64,000 bases of DNA, from NCBI RefSeq assembly GCF_046237625.1, contig NZ_CP143545.1:1364001-1428000 (forward strand), given 5' to 3'. This stretch comes from Paraperibacillus esterisolvens. Lineage in GTDB: Bacteria > Bacillota > Bacilli > Bacillales > DSM-1321. The position numbers and the translations under genes were made by a program. Within the stretch, counting starts at the first letter, position 1. Every line of letters begins with the position of its first letter. The notes under the pieces were generated by a model, which did no database searches, had not been told where the DNA came from, and was given only the letters and a program-made list of their open reading frames with translations. Below are positions 44,638 through 54,355 of the stretch, one piece after another.

Positions 44638-45673
44638 ATTTTGCAGTGCTGAAAGAAAAGACGGTCGTCTTATCATACCTTTCCCCTGCCTGCAGGGTGA
44701 CGGTGGGCAGCCCGCTTTGATGCAGCGCAGCCGGAGGTGCCTGGGTTTCAAAGCACACACCTAAATATTTTTGGGAAACCCTCTCCCTCAGCTGTAAATC
44801 CTCTCCCAAACCATTCGAAGTGTACAATACCACCCCGGGCTGATCGGTCTCGACGGCCATAACCCTGCCGCTTGCCGGATCTTCAAGAATAGCCTGTGCT
44901 TCCCGCGCTCTATCAAAAATGAAATGATGGTCATAACCGCCGCCTGCTATCTCGTTTTGTTCGAGTACGCTGTTCAGCCCATCGCCAAGCCTCCGCCTGT
45001 CGCGGAAATCAAATGGGGTATCCGTGACATCAAGAATGCTGCCGGTCGGTATTAGCTTATCATTCAATTCTATGAATTTGCTGCTGTCCAGTGTCAAATA
45101 GTGATCATGGACCGTCTCCTTTAGATTCCCGCTCAAATTGAAGTAGGTATGATTGGTCAAGGCCATGGGAGTTGCCTGATCACATACAGCAGAATAATGG
45201 ATGCTGAACTGATTATGATTATTCAGCTGATAAGTCACCGTAATATCGGCATTGCCCGGATAGCCGCCCTCCCCATTCTCGCTTCTGTATGTCAGTTTAA
45301 GCCCGGCCATATCTTTGGACTGAAGCGCGGCTGCCTTCCACAGCACCTGATGAAAACCTTCCGGGCCGCCATGCAGGTGATTTTCTTCATTATTGGCATC
45401 CAGCTCATATACCTTATCATTAAGCTTGAATGCTGCGGCACGGATCCTTCCTGCGACCCTGCCGATGAGAGCTCCGAAATAATTCGGATTATCCTGATAA
45501 TCGGCATAGTCCCGGTATCCGAGGACTATATTTTCTAAAGTGCCATTCCGGTCAGGCACCAGCATCCTTGTAATGATTCCTCCGAAGTCCAATATACTGA
45601 CACTCATTCCATGATCGTTGGTCAGTGTATACTCCGTCCATCTGTCTGCCACCCTTTCAGATTGAACTTTCAT
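44636..45673 (-). CDS. galM: Aldose 1-epimerase (galactose mutarotase)
   Basis: 345 aa GalM-type beta-sandwich enzyme interconverting anomers of galactose or glucose. Substrate and catalytic motifs: NHLHGGPEGFHQVLW, TNHTYFNLSG (catalytic His), GGGYDHHFIF, and the C-terminal Glu region VCFETQAPP. It has an AGGTGATAAA ribosome site. It stands alone on the minus strand between recG and fapR, where most relatives have nothing, so it looks like a lineage-specific insertion or relocation. No galactose operon neighbours are present. Confidence 0.92.
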   Translation of the reverse strand: MKVQSERVADRWTEYTLTNDHGMSVSILDFGGIITRMLVPDRNGTLENIVLGYRDYADYQDNPNYFGALIGRVAGRIRAAAFKLNDKVYELDANNEENHLHGGPEGFHQVLWKAAALQSKDMAGLKLTYRSENGEGGYPGNADITVTYQLNNHNQFSIHYSAVCDQATPMALTNHTYFNLSGNLKETVHDHYLTLDSSKFIELNDKLIPTGSILDVTDTPFDFRDRRRLGDGLNSVLEQNEIAGGGYDHHFIFDRAREAQAILEDPASGRVMAVETDQPGVVLYTSNGLGEDLQLRERVSQKYLGVCFETQAPPAALHQSGLPTVTLQAGERYDKTTVFSFSTAK

Positions 45674-46147
45674 TTTATCACCTGCTTCTATGTAGTAAGA
45701 ACCTGGTAACCTATACCCATCCAGGTGGCCTTATTAATCTTTTTATCTTCCGGAGAGGAAGCTCTCAGTATTAATTTTATTTAAAAGGGTACTTTTTTCT
45801 GTAATAAGAAATCACGAGGGCAGTAAAAAAGGCGTTTTTAACTCCTGAATGGCTGAAATTTGCGGCAGCTCCTTACCTGCAGTTTTCCTGGTTTACAGCC
45901 GGACAAAGTATCCAGCTGGACACCGAACGTTCCTTTTCCATAACAGAATGAACACTGTGCCTAAGTAGTATCGCAGAGCGCAAGACAGATCTGCAGAAGT
46001 CAAAAGCCTGCCCATGGCAAGAAAGAATGCTGCCCCTGAATTGTCCGGCTCAACCTGTCCCGGACGCGGCAAACCATGGATTTTTGTTCATTTTATCCTG
46101 CTTTTATGGTGATTTGTTTTTGAAGGCACCGCTTTCCGCTTTTATCG
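45674..46147. other. Long spacer between galM and fapR
   Basis: About 475 bp with no gene I can support. A weak hairpin (ACCTGG/CCAGGT, 45701-45726) lies near galM. No repeat of the TACTCGC family was seen here. It ends at the fapR promoter. Confidence 0.5.
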
Positions 46148-46176
46148 TTGCAATATCTGTTATGTCTATATATACT
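46148..46176 (+). promoter_or_regulatory. Promoter of fapR-plsX-fabD-fabG
   Basis: TTGCAA (46148-46153), 17 bp, TATACT (46171-46176). Confidence 0.75.
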
Positions 46177-46180
46177 ACTG

Positions 46181-46197
46181 TTAGTACCTAGTCATAA
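46181..46197 (+). promoter_or_regulatory. FapR operator
   Basis: TTAGTACCTAGTCATAA, a close match to the known FapR site (TTAGTACCTAGT core). It starts 5 bp after the -10, so FapR binding would block initiation; malonyl-CoA releases it. This indicates fapR autoregulation. Confidence 0.9.
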
Positions 46198-46218
46198 TAG
46201 TGCGGTGGTGACGATAAT

Positions 46219-46794
46219 TTGCGTCGGAGCAAAAAGGAGCGCCAGCAGCTGCTGGTGGAGACGATTGAAGAGAATCCTTTTATAACGGATGAGGAGCTCG
46301 CTGCAAGGTTTGAGGTAAGTGTGCAGACGGTGCGGCTTGACCGCCTGGAGCTGGCGATTCCTGAACTGAGGGAACGGATTAAGAATGTAGCTGAGAAAAA
46401 GCTCAGTGATGAAATTATTGCTTTGCCTATCGATGAGATCATCGGTGAAATTATAGATATTGAGCTGGACCAGAGTGCGATTTCGATATTTGATGTCAAG
46501 CACGAGCATGTTTTTAAACGAAATGGGATTGCAAGGGGCCACCATCTCTTTGCCCAGGCAAATTCACTGGCAGTTGCGCTGATAAACGATGAGCTGGCTT
46601 TGACGGCCAAGGCAGGCATCCAGTTTACCAGGCAGGTTAAAGAGAATGAAAGAGTCGTAGCAAAAGCCAGGGTAGTGGACCGGGCAGCTGCCGGCAGGAC
46701 TCTTGTTGAAGTGATGAGCTATGTTGGCACTGAGCTTGTGTTCAAAGGCCAGTTTGAGATGTACCGGTCCCATCATGACGAAAAGGATGAGTAA
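46219..46794 (+). CDS. fapR: FapR, malonyl-CoA-responsive repressor of lipid synthesis
   Basis: 191 aa. N-terminal helix-turn-helix (about 12-50, ITDEELAARFEVSVQTVRLDR), linker, and a C-terminal hotdog domain that binds malonyl-CoA (GIARGHHLFAQANSLAVALI). TTG start with a GGTGGTG site. It is the first gene of the fapR-plsX-fabD-fabG unit, with its own operator upstream. Confidence 0.95.
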   Translation: MRRSKKERQQLLVETIEENPFITDEELAARFEVSVQTVRLDRLELAIPELRERIKNVAEKKLSDEIIALPIDEIIGEIIDIELDQSAISIFDVKHEHVFKRNGIARGHHLFAQANSLAVALINDELALTAKAGIQFTRQVKENERVVAKARVVDRAAAGRTLVEVMSYVGTELVFKGQFEMYRSHHDEKDE

Positions 46795-46795
46795 C

Positions 46796-47794
46796 ATGAG
46801 AATTGCTATAGATGCAATGGGCGGTGACAACGCGCCCAAAGAAATCGTAGAGGGAGCAGTCAAAGCAGCAGAGAAGTTCCCTGATATAGAAATCCAGCTG
46901 TACGGAAGGGAAGAAAAAGTCAGGGAATACCTGCCGTCCGGAAGCCACATTAAGGTAATCCATGCCGAGGAAGAGATTCTTGCAGAGGATGAGCCTGTGC
47001 GTGCAGTAAGAAGGAAGAAGCAGGCCTCCATGGTGCTTGCAGCCCAGGCTGTCAAGGACGGAGCGGCTGATGCCTGCATCTCGGCCGGGAATACTGGCGC
47101 CCTGATGGCTGCGGGATTGTTCATTGTCGGGCGCATTCAGGGGATTGAACGCCCAGCCCTGTCCCCGACACTTCCTACAATAGACGGACAAGGCTTTGTC
47201 CTGCTCGATGTAGGTGCAAATGCAGATGCAAAGCCCGAGCATCTTCTCCAGTATGCCTATATGGGTTCCGCATATGCCGAAAAGGTGAGGGGCATCCGGA
47301 ATCCAAGAGTCGGACTCCTGAATATCGGGACAGAAGAGAAAAAGGGGAATGAGCTCACAAAGGCAGCCTTTGGCCTCTTAAAGGACAGCGGGCTGAACTT
47401 TGCCGGCAATGTGGAAGCCCGGGATCTGCTTGATGGAGTGGCAGATGTGGTGGTTACGGATGGTTTCACAGGAAATATGGTGCTGAAGACAACAGAGGGA
47501 ACTGCACTCGGTATGTTCCAGATGCTGAAGACCGCTTTGACAAGCAATTTAAAAAGCAAACTTGCTGCAGCAGTATTAAAGCCGCAGTTCAAAGAACTAA
47601 AAGGCAAGCTTGATTACTCCGAATATGGAGGGGCAGCATTGTTCGGCTTGAGTGCTCCGGTGATAAAGGCGCATGGTTCATCTGATGCAAATGCCGTGTT
47701 CAATGCTATTCGTCAAACCAGGGATATGGTGATGAATGACGTCTCGGGTGCGATCAGTTCCATGATTGACAGAGATAATTTAGGGGGAGAATAA
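46796..47794 (+). CDS. plsX: Phosphate acyltransferase PlsX
   Basis: 332 aa. Starts RIAIDAMGGDNAPKEIVEGA and carries the GNTGALMAAG and GFTGNMVLKTTEG motifs. It converts acyl-ACP to acyl-phosphate for PlsY. The frame is open upstream into fapR, but 46796 is the family start. It is 1 bp from the fapR stop and abuts fabD. Confidence 0.96.
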   Translation: MRIAIDAMGGDNAPKEIVEGAVKAAEKFPDIEIQLYGREEKVREYLPSGSHIKVIHAEEEILAEDEPVRAVRRKKQASMVLAAQAVKDGAADACISAGNTGALMAAGLFIVGRIQGIERPALSPTLPTIDGQGFVLLDVGANADAKPEHLLQYAYMGSAYAEKVRGIRNPRVGLLNIGTEEKKGNELTKAAFGLLKDSGLNFAGNVEARDLLDGVADVVVTDGFTGNMVLKTTEGTALGMFQMLKTALTSNLKSKLAAAVLKPQFKELKGKLDYSEYGGAALFGLSAPVIKAHGSSDANAVFNAIRQTRDMVMNDVSGAISSMIDRDNLGGE

Positions 47795-48739
47795 ATGGGA
47801 AAAATAGCATTCGTTTTCCCCGGCCAGGGCTCACAGGCGGCTGGCATGGGAAAAGAGCTGTATGAAAGCCATGAAAGTGTTAAGCACATCTTTGATGAGG
47901 CAGACTCCAGACTGGGCTTCCAGCTGTCAAATCTGATCTTTGAAGGTACCCAGGAAGAGCTGACCAAAACCACTAATGCCCAGCCTGCATTGCTTACTAT
48001 GAGCACAGCGGTCCTTACACTGCTTGAAGAAGCTGGGATCTCTCCGGATTATACAGCCGGGCACAGCCTTGGTGAATATTCTGCCCTTGTTGCATCCGGC
48101 GCTTTTTCGTTCAGCGACGGAGTGTATGCAGTAAGGAAAAGAGGCGAATACATGGAAGCTGCCGTTCCGGATGGCAAGGGCTCCATGGCTGCCGTACTTG
48201 GCCTTGACCGCGAAAAGCTGGCAGCAGTAACAGAAAACGTTTCAATTGGCGGCGACTCAGTCCAGCTGGCCAATATAAACTGTCCTGGACAAATTGTTAT
48301 ATCCGGGACTGCAGCCGGAGTACAGAAAGCGGGAGAAGCTGCAAAGCAGGAGGGAGCGAAGCGAGTGATTCCCCTTGAAGTGAGCGGTCCTTTCCATTCA
48401 CAGCTGATGAAGCCGGCAGCCGTCAGGTTCGAGGCAGTGCTTGACTCCATAAATATGAATATGGTTTCCGTACCTGTGATTTCAAATGTTACAGCAAAGC
48501 CGATGACTTCACCGCAGGAGATAAAAGAGAGGCTGATCCAGCAGCTGTATTCCCCTGTGTTATGGGAAGATTCTGTGCGCACCCTCCTTCAGGAAGGTGT
48601 GGATACCTTTGTAGAAATCGGCCCTGGAAAAGTCCTGTCTGGCCTTATAAAAAAAATCGACCGCACACCTGCTGTCCTGAACATTAATGACCAGGACAGC
48701 CTTGAAAAGGCACTTGAAGTGTTAAAGGGGAGAAAATAA
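47795..48739 (+). CDS. fabD: Malonyl-CoA:ACP transacylase
   Basis: 314 aa. FPGQGSQ motif at the N-terminus, the active-site Ser in GHSLGEYSALV (about residue 90), and catalytic His in GPFHSQLM (about 200). It supplies malonyl-ACP. The start immediately follows the plsX stop; it overlaps the fabG start by 1 bp. Confidence 0.97.
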   Translation: MGKIAFVFPGQGSQAAGMGKELYESHESVKHIFDEADSRLGFQLSNLIFEGTQEELTKTTNAQPALLTMSTAVLTLLEEAGISPDYTAGHSLGEYSALVASGAFSFSDGVYAVRKRGEYMEAAVPDGKGSMAAVLGLDREKLAAVTENVSIGGDSVQLANINCPGQIVISGTAAGVQKAGEAAKQEGAKRVIPLEVSGPFHSQLMKPAAVRFEAVLDSINMNMVSVPVISNVTAKPMTSPQEIKERLIQQLYSPVLWEDSVRTLLQEGVDTFVEIGPGKVLSGLIKKIDRTPAVLNINDQDSLEKALEVLKGRK

Positions 48740-49482
48740 TGAGACTAGCCGGCAAAAATGTTTTAGTTACAGGTGCATCCCGTGGAATTGGGCGGGAAAT
48801 CGCCCTTGAAATGGCAAGAGAGGGCGCCAATGTCGCTGTGAATTTTGCAGGGAGTGAAGCCCGGGCGCTTGAAGTGGCATCTGATATTAAAGCGCTGGGC
48901 AGGGAATCATTCGCCATTCAGTGTGATGTTTCCGACAGTGAATCTGTCAGCCAGATGATCAAGGAAACGGTCAGCCGCTTCGGCAGCATCGATATTTTAG
49001 TAAATAACGCAGGCATCACGAAAGACAACCTGCTGATGAGGATGAAAGAGGAAGAGTGGGATGATGTTATCAACATCAATCTAAAGGGCGTGTTCCTTTG
49101 CACGAAGGCTGTTTCCCGTCCGATGATGAAGCAGAGATCTGGCAGGATCATCAATGTGGCATCTATTGTCGGCGTCAGCGGAAATGCCGGGCAGGCAAAC
49201 TACGTTGCTGCAAAGGCCGGCGTTATCGGCCTGACCAAAACAACTGCAAAGGAGCTGGCAGCCAGGGGAATACTTGTAAACGCTATTGCCCCGGGTTTCA
49301 TCTCAACAGATATGACCGGCAAGCTTACTGAGGAGACCAGGGAAGCCATGCTTCAGCAGATTCCGCTTGCCCGCCTTGGTGACCCGTCTGACATTGCACG
49401 GGTAGCTGTTTTCCTTGGGTCTGATGACAGTGCCTATATGACAGGGCAGACGCTGCATGTGGACGGCGGAATGGTCATGTAA
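48739..49482 (+). CDS. fabG: 3-oxoacyl-ACP reductase FabG
   Basis: 247 aa short-chain dehydrogenase. NADPH motif TGASRGIGRE (13-22), NNAG, and the catalytic Ser/Tyr/Lys set with YVAAKAG. It reduces beta-ketoacyl-ACP in chain elongation. It is the last gene before a 145-bp gap leading to acpP. Confidence 0.97.
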   Translation: MRLAGKNVLVTGASRGIGREIALEMAREGANVAVNFAGSEARALEVASDIKALGRESFAIQCDVSDSESVSQMIKETVSRFGSIDILVNNAGITKDNLLMRMKEEEWDDVININLKGVFLCTKAVSRPMMKQRSGRIINVASIVGVSGNAGQANYVAAKAGVIGLTKTTAKELAARGILVNAIAPGFISTDMTGKLTEETREAMLQQIPLARLGDPSDIARVAVFLGSDDSAYMTGQTLHVDGGMVM

Positions 49483-49627
49483 AGACCGGGTTCCCTTATA
49501 CGGCTGCCTTCCATTTACATGGCCATGTCACGGTCTGCCTTGTTACTGAAAAAATGATTTCTTCGCCAATTAAGGATTTATTATTTAAACGAAATACTCT
49601 ATAATGACTTGAGGGGAGGTGAATATA

Positions 49628-49861
49628 ATGGCAGAAGTTCTTGAACGCGTAACAAAGATTGTCGTTGACCGTTTAGGAGTCGATGAGTCCGAAGTAAAAC
49701 TCGAAGCTTCTTTCAAAGACGACCTTGGTGCCGATTCCCTTGATGTAGTTGAGCTTGTAATGGAACTCGAAGATGAATTCGGAATGGAAATTTCCGATGA
49801 TGACGCAGAAAAGATCGTCACAGTTGGAGACGCTGTGAATTACATACAAAGCACTATGTAA
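49628..49861 (+). CDS. acpP: Acyl carrier protein
   Basis: 77 aa acidic protein. The phosphopantetheine Ser lies in the DLGADSLDVVEL motif (about residue 37). It has a strong GGGGAGGTG site; the GTG three codons upstream is part of that site, not the start. A TATAAT at 49600-49605 with a poor TTTATT -35 suggests a promoter of its own. A terminator follows. Confidence 0.98.
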   Translation: MAEVLERVTKIVVDRLGVDESEVKLEASFKDDLGADSLDVVELVMELEDEFGMEISDDDAEKIVTVGDAVNYIQSTM

Positions 49862-49892
49862 TCCAATGTTTCTTAGAATTCAGGTGAAGCAG

Positions 49893-49925
49893 AGAAAGCT
49901 CCGTTTATGACGGAGCTTTCTTTCA
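49893..49925 (+). terminator. Terminator after acpP
   Basis: 11-bp stem AGAAAGCTCCG / CGGAGCTTTCT followed by TTC. Confidence 0.8.
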
Positions 49926-50010
49926 AATCGTACAGGATAAGGCATTCAAATCAAAATATGTTCTAAATAATCGAAATGGGATTATTTTTTAAAAATTGGC
50001 GGAGGGTTTT

Positions 50011-50742
50011 ATGCGAAGGAATGGCAGGAAACACAAAACATCACAAAAAGACTATATGTTTAAAAGCTTTCAGGAACGTATGGGTTTTATGTTCACGAAT
50101 GAACAGCTTTTAAAGCAGGCATTTACCCATTCATCCTATGTGAATGAGCATCGCCGCAAGCCTTATGAAGATAATGAGAGGCTTGAGTTTTTAGGAGACG
50201 CCGTACTGGAATTGACTGTTTCTCAATACTTGTTCAAAAAATATGCAACCATGTCTGAAGGGGAATTAACCAAGCTCAGGGCAGCAATCGTTTGTGAGCC
50301 ATCTCTTGTTGGCTTTGCAAATGATCATTCTTTTGGTGAGCTGATCCTTCTTGGAAAAGGCGAGGAAATGACAGGCGGAAGGTCTAGGCCGGCACTGCTC
50401 GCAGATGTCTTTGAGGCATTCATCGGTGCATTATACCTCGACCAGGGTCTTGAAACGGTTGTCCAGTTTTTGGAAAAGACGGTTTTCCCTAAGATCAATG
50501 AGGGTGCTTTTTCTCATGTGATGGATTACAAAAGCCAGCTGCAGGAGCTTATCCAGCGCGACGGCTCAGGGGCGCTTGAATATAAAATCCTGCAGGAAAA
50601 GGGGCCGGCCCATAACCGGGAGTTTGTATCTACGGTACTTTTGAACGGTGAAGAGCTCGGCACGGGTTCCGGCCGGTCGAAAAAAGAAGCGGAGCAGCTT
50701 GCTGCACAGCAGGCATTGCTGACATTCAAAGACAGCAAGTGA
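50011..50742 (+). CDS. rnc: Ribonuclease III
   Basis: 243 aa. Catalytic signature NERLEFLGDAVLEL and a C-terminal double-stranded RNA-binding domain (about residues 170-240, DYKSQLQELIQ ... SKKEAEQLAAQQAL). It cleaves rRNA precursors and structured duplexes, including scRNA in bacilli. The start at 50011 follows GGCGGAGGG; an upstream TTG at 49996 lacks a site. It heads rnc-smc-ftsY. Confidence 0.96.
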   Translation: MRRNGRKHKTSQKDYMFKSFQERMGFMFTNEQLLKQAFTHSSYVNEHRRKPYEDNERLEFLGDAVLELTVSQYLFKKYATMSEGELTKLRAAIVCEPSLVGFANDHSFGELILLGKGEEMTGGRSRPALLADVFEAFIGALYLDQGLETVVQFLEKTVFPKINEGAFSHVMDYKSQLQELIQRDGSGALEYKILQEKGPAHNREFVSTVLLNGEELGTGSGRSKKEAEQLAAQQALLTFKDSK

Positions 50743-50773
50743 GAACGTTACATAAATATAAGGGGGGAATGAC

Positions 50774-53700
50774 ATGTTCCTCAAAAGATTGGATATAGTC
50801 GGCTTTAAGTCATTCGCTGAACGGATAGCCCTTGACTTTGTGCCGGGTGTGACAGCGGTGGTAGGGCCGAACGGAAGCGGGAAAAGCAATATCATTGATT
50901 CCATCCGCTGGGTGCTTGGCGAGCAGTCGGCCAAATCGCTCCGCGGCGGTAAAATGGAGGATATCATCTTTGCAGGCAGTGACTCACGGAAACCGCTGAA
51001 TTTTGCGGAGGTAACGCTGACCCTCGACAATGAGAATCATTTCCTGCCGCTTGATTACCAGGAAGTGAGTGTGACAAGAAGGGTTTACCGTTCCGGGGAC
51101 AGTGAGTTTTTTATAAACAAGCAGTCCTGCAGGCTGAAGGATATCATAGATCTTTTTATGGATTCAGGACTGGGCAAGGAAGCCTTCTCCATCATCAGCC
51201 AGGGGAAGATAGAAGAAATTCTCAGCAGCAAGCCTGAAGACAGAAGGTCGATATTTGAAGAGGCCGCGGGAGTCCTTAAATATAAGAACCGGAAAAAGAA
51301 GGCAGAACTTAAGCTGTTTGAAACCCAGGATAACCTTAACCGGGTGCAGGATATCATTTATGAATTAGAAGGGCAGGTTGAACCGCTTAAAATTCAATCC
51401 TCCATTGCAAAGGAATACCTGCAGAAGAAGGAGGAGCTGAAAGAATTCGAGGTTGCCCTGACTGTCCATGAGATTGAATCCATGCATGAAAAATGGGAAA
51501 GCCTGACTCATGACTACGAAGTTCACAAAAAAATGGAGCTTGAATCATCCTTGGTGCTTCAGGAAAAAGAAGCAATGGTAGGGGAGTACAGGGTTCGGAT
51601 TTCCGCCCTTGATGAAATGATCAACAGCTTTCAGGATGTGCTGCTTCATGCAAGTGAGGAGCTTGAAAAACTTGAAGGCCGCAAGGAAGTGCTGAAGGAA
51701 CGCAAAAAGAATGCTTCTCAAAACAGGCTTCAGCTAGAGAAAGCCAAGGAGGAAGCCGCGCAGCGCATCAGCCAGCTTGAAGGTGAAAGAGAGCTTGAAA
51801 AAGTAGCGCTTGAAACGCTGGAATCTTCGACAAAGGAACTGCAGACTGATGTGAATTTGATGCAGGAAGAATTGTCCCTGTTAAAGGTGAATATAGAGGA
51901 AACGCTGGAAGATCTGAAAAGCGATTATATCGACTGGCTTAACAGGCAGGCGGCTGCAAGGAATGAATATCAGCTGATTGAACAGCAGCTGAATCAACAG
52001 GCAGCAAAGAGTGCAAGGCTTGACGAAGAAAATTCCAAATACCTGCTCGAACGGATTTCCATCAACGCAGAAAAGGAAGAGCTGGCGGCAAGACTCCACG
52101 CCATGCAGGCAAGGATGGAAGAAGAAATACATCTGTTCCGCAAACAGCAGCAAAGCCTGGAAAATCTCCGGACAAACTACCAAAAGCAGGAGAAGACGCT
52201 GTATCAAGCGCTTCAATTCCTGCAGCAGGCTAAGTCAAGAAAAGAGATGCTCGAAGAAATGGAAGAGGACTACGCAGGTTTCTTTCAGGGCGTCAAAGAA
52301 GTTTTAAAAGTAAAAAACACTCAGCTTTCCGGGATAGAAGGTGCGGTAGCAGAGCTGATTCAGGTTCCAAGGGAATATCAGGCTGCAGTCGAAATTGCCC
52401 TGGGCGGGGCAGCGCAGCATATCGTGGTACTGAATGAAGAAAATGCCCGCAGTGCCATCCAATTCTTAAAAAGACACTCATACGGGAGGGCGACCTTCCT
52501 GCCGATGACTGTCATCAGGGGGAGGAGTCTGCCCCAGTCTGTCTTTCAAACAATGGAAAGCCATCCTTCGTTTATAGGTCCTGCTGCGTCCCTTATTTCC
52601 TATGATTCTAAATTCCGGGATGTTATTGAAAATCTGCTTGGCGCTATCGTTCTTACCCGGGACTTAAAAGGCGCCAATGAGCTTGCCAGGCTGACTGGCC
52701 AAAGGTACCGTTTTGTGACCCTTGAAGGAGATGTAGTCAATCCCGGCGGTTCCATGACAGGGGGCGCCATCAAACAGAAAAATGCCTCCCTCCTTTCAAG
52801 AAAGGGAGAGCTTGAAGAGCTCAAAATAAAGCTTGCAGACATGGAGGACAAGACCGCCAAGCTTGAAGAACATGTCAAGATGCTGAAAAGGGATATACAG
52901 ACAGGTGAAGCAGAACTGGAGCATGCTCGCTCGGCTGGTGAAAGGCTGCGCCTTGATGAACAGACCCTCAAGGGGGAAATCCGCGAGGTGGAGTTCCAGG
53001 AAAAGAATATAAATGACCGGCTCTCGGTTTATGACCTTGAAAAAATGTCAGCAGCGGAAGAAAATAAGGAAAAACAGGACAGGCTTAAAACCATTAAGGA
53101 GACGCTGGCTTCCTGTGAGCAGGAGATACAGAAGTTAAATGCAGAAATTTCCCGGCTTACAGAACAAAAGCAGACACAGGCAACTTCGAGGGAAGCCCTG
53201 TCCGAAGAACTGAATGAATTGAAAATTGAGCTGGCCACAAAAAAAGAGCAGCTTCAGCACCAGCGTGACAAAGTCCAAAGGCACGTGGAGGAGCATGCGG
53301 CGCTCAAGGAAAGATATGCCGAATATGCAGAGGATTTGTCCCTGCTGGAAAATGAAATGGAGAGCAATTTCAGCGGAGAAAGCCAGCTTGAAGCAGCCTC
53401 GAGACAAAAGCAGTTAGAAAAGGATGAAGCAATCAAGCTTCTTGCCGAACGCCGCCAGGAAAGGCAGGAGCTCCATACAGCCCTGACAGAAGCAGATGAT
53501 CTTCTTCGGGAGCTCGCCAGGCAGTATAAAGGACTCACAGAAGCATTGAAGGATGAAGAGGTAAAGCTGAATAGACTGGATGTAGAACTGGATAACAAGC
53601 TGATCCACCTTCAGCAGGAATATTTGCTGAGCTTTGAAGCGGCCAAGGAAGCCCATCCATTATCACTGCCTGCCGATGAAGCGAAAAAGAAAGTCAGGCT

Positions 53701-54340
53701 CATCAAAATGGCCATCGATGAACTGGAACCAGTCAACCTGGGCGCAATTGATGAATATGAAAGAGTGTCTGAGCGCTATGAATTTCTCCTGGAACAGAAG
53801 AATGATCTTCAGGAAGCGAAGGATACCCTGTATCAGGTGATCGGGGAAATGGATGAAGAAATGAAACGGCGTTTCCAAACATCCTTCACTGCTATAAAAG
53901 AACATTTTGGAATGATCTTTCCTGCACTGTTCGGCGGGGGAAGAGCTGAATTGCAGCTGACAAGCCCGGATGACCTCCTTGGTACAGGGGTAGACATCGT
54001 TGCCCAGCCCCCAGGGAAAAAACTTCAGAACCTTGGACTTCTATCAGGCGGCGAGCGGGCGTTGACCGCCATCGCCCTGCTGTTTGCCATCCTGAAGGCA
54101 AGGCCGGTGCCATTCTGTATCCTTGATGAAGTGGAAGCGGCACTTGATGACGCCAATGTACACAGATTCAGCCAGTACTTAAAGCAATTTAGTGCCGAAA
54201 CTCAATTTATCGTCATCACTCACAGAAAAGGCACGATGGAGGGCGCCGATGTCCTATATGGCGTGACCATGCAGGAATCGGGCGTATCCAAAATGGTCTC
54301 AGTAAGGATGCAAGACACAAAAGAATTAATAAAAATGTAG
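50774..54340 (+). CDS. smc: Chromosome condensation ATPase Smc
   Basis: 1188 aa. N-terminal head with Walker A GPNGSGKSN (about residues 32-40), long coiled coil, hinge (about 505-660, with conserved glycines in GGSMTGG), second coiled coil, and C-terminal head with LLSGGERAL (about 1089) and Walker B CILDEVEAALDD (about 1114). Works with ScpAB, not in the window, to fold and segregate the chromosome. 31 bp after rnc, 15 bp before ftsY. Confidence 0.98.
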   Translation: MFLKRLDIVGFKSFAERIALDFVPGVTAVVGPNGSGKSNIIDSIRWVLGEQSAKSLRGGKMEDIIFAGSDSRKPLNFAEVTLTLDNENHFLPLDYQEVSVTRRVYRSGDSEFFINKQSCRLKDIIDLFMDSGLGKEAFSIISQGKIEEILSSKPEDRRSIFEEAAGVLKYKNRKKKAELKLFETQDNLNRVQDIIYELEGQVEPLKIQSSIAKEYLQKKEELKEFEVALTVHEIESMHEKWESLTHDYEVHKKMELESSLVLQEKEAMVGEYRVRISALDEMINSFQDVLLHASEELEKLEGRKEVLKERKKNASQNRLQLEKAKEEAAQRISQLEGERELEKVALETLESSTKELQTDVNLMQEELSLLKVNIEETLEDLKSDYIDWLNRQAAARNEYQLIEQQLNQQAAKSARLDEENSKYLLERISINAEKEELAARLHAMQARMEEEIHLFRKQQQSLENLRTNYQKQEKTLYQALQFLQQAKSRKEMLEEMEEDYAGFFQGVKEVLKVKNTQLSGIEGAVAELIQVPREYQAAVEIALGGAAQHIVVLNEENARSAIQFLKRHSYGRATFLPMTVIRGRSLPQSVFQTMESHPSFIGPAASLISYDSKFRDVIENLLGAIVLTRDLKGANELARLTGQRYRFVTLEGDVVNPGGSMTGGAIKQKNASLLSRKGELEELKIKLADMEDKTAKLEEHVKMLKRDIQTGEAELEHARSAGERLRLDEQTLKGEIREVEFQEKNINDRLSVYDLEKMSAAEENKEKQDRLKTIKETLASCEQEIQKLNAEISRLTEQKQTQATSREALSEELNELKIELATKKEQLQHQRDKVQRHVEEHAALKERYAEYAEDLSLLENEMESNFSGESQLEAASRQKQLEKDEAIKLLAERRQERQELHTALTEADDLLRELARQYKGLTEALKDEEVKLNRLDVELDNKLIHLQQEYLLSFEAAKEAHPLSLPADEAKKKVRLIKMAIDELEPVNLGAIDEYERVSERYEFLLEQKNDLQEAKDTLYQVIGEMDEEMKRRFQTSFTAIKEHFGMIFPALFGGGRAELQLTSPDDLLGTGVDIVAQPPGKKLQNLGLLSGGERALTAIALLFAILKARPVPFCILDEVEAALDDANVHRFSQYLKQFSAETQFIVITHRKGTMEGADVLYGVTMQESGVSKMVSVRMQDTKELIKM

Positions 54341-54355
54341 GGAAGGCGTGAACTT

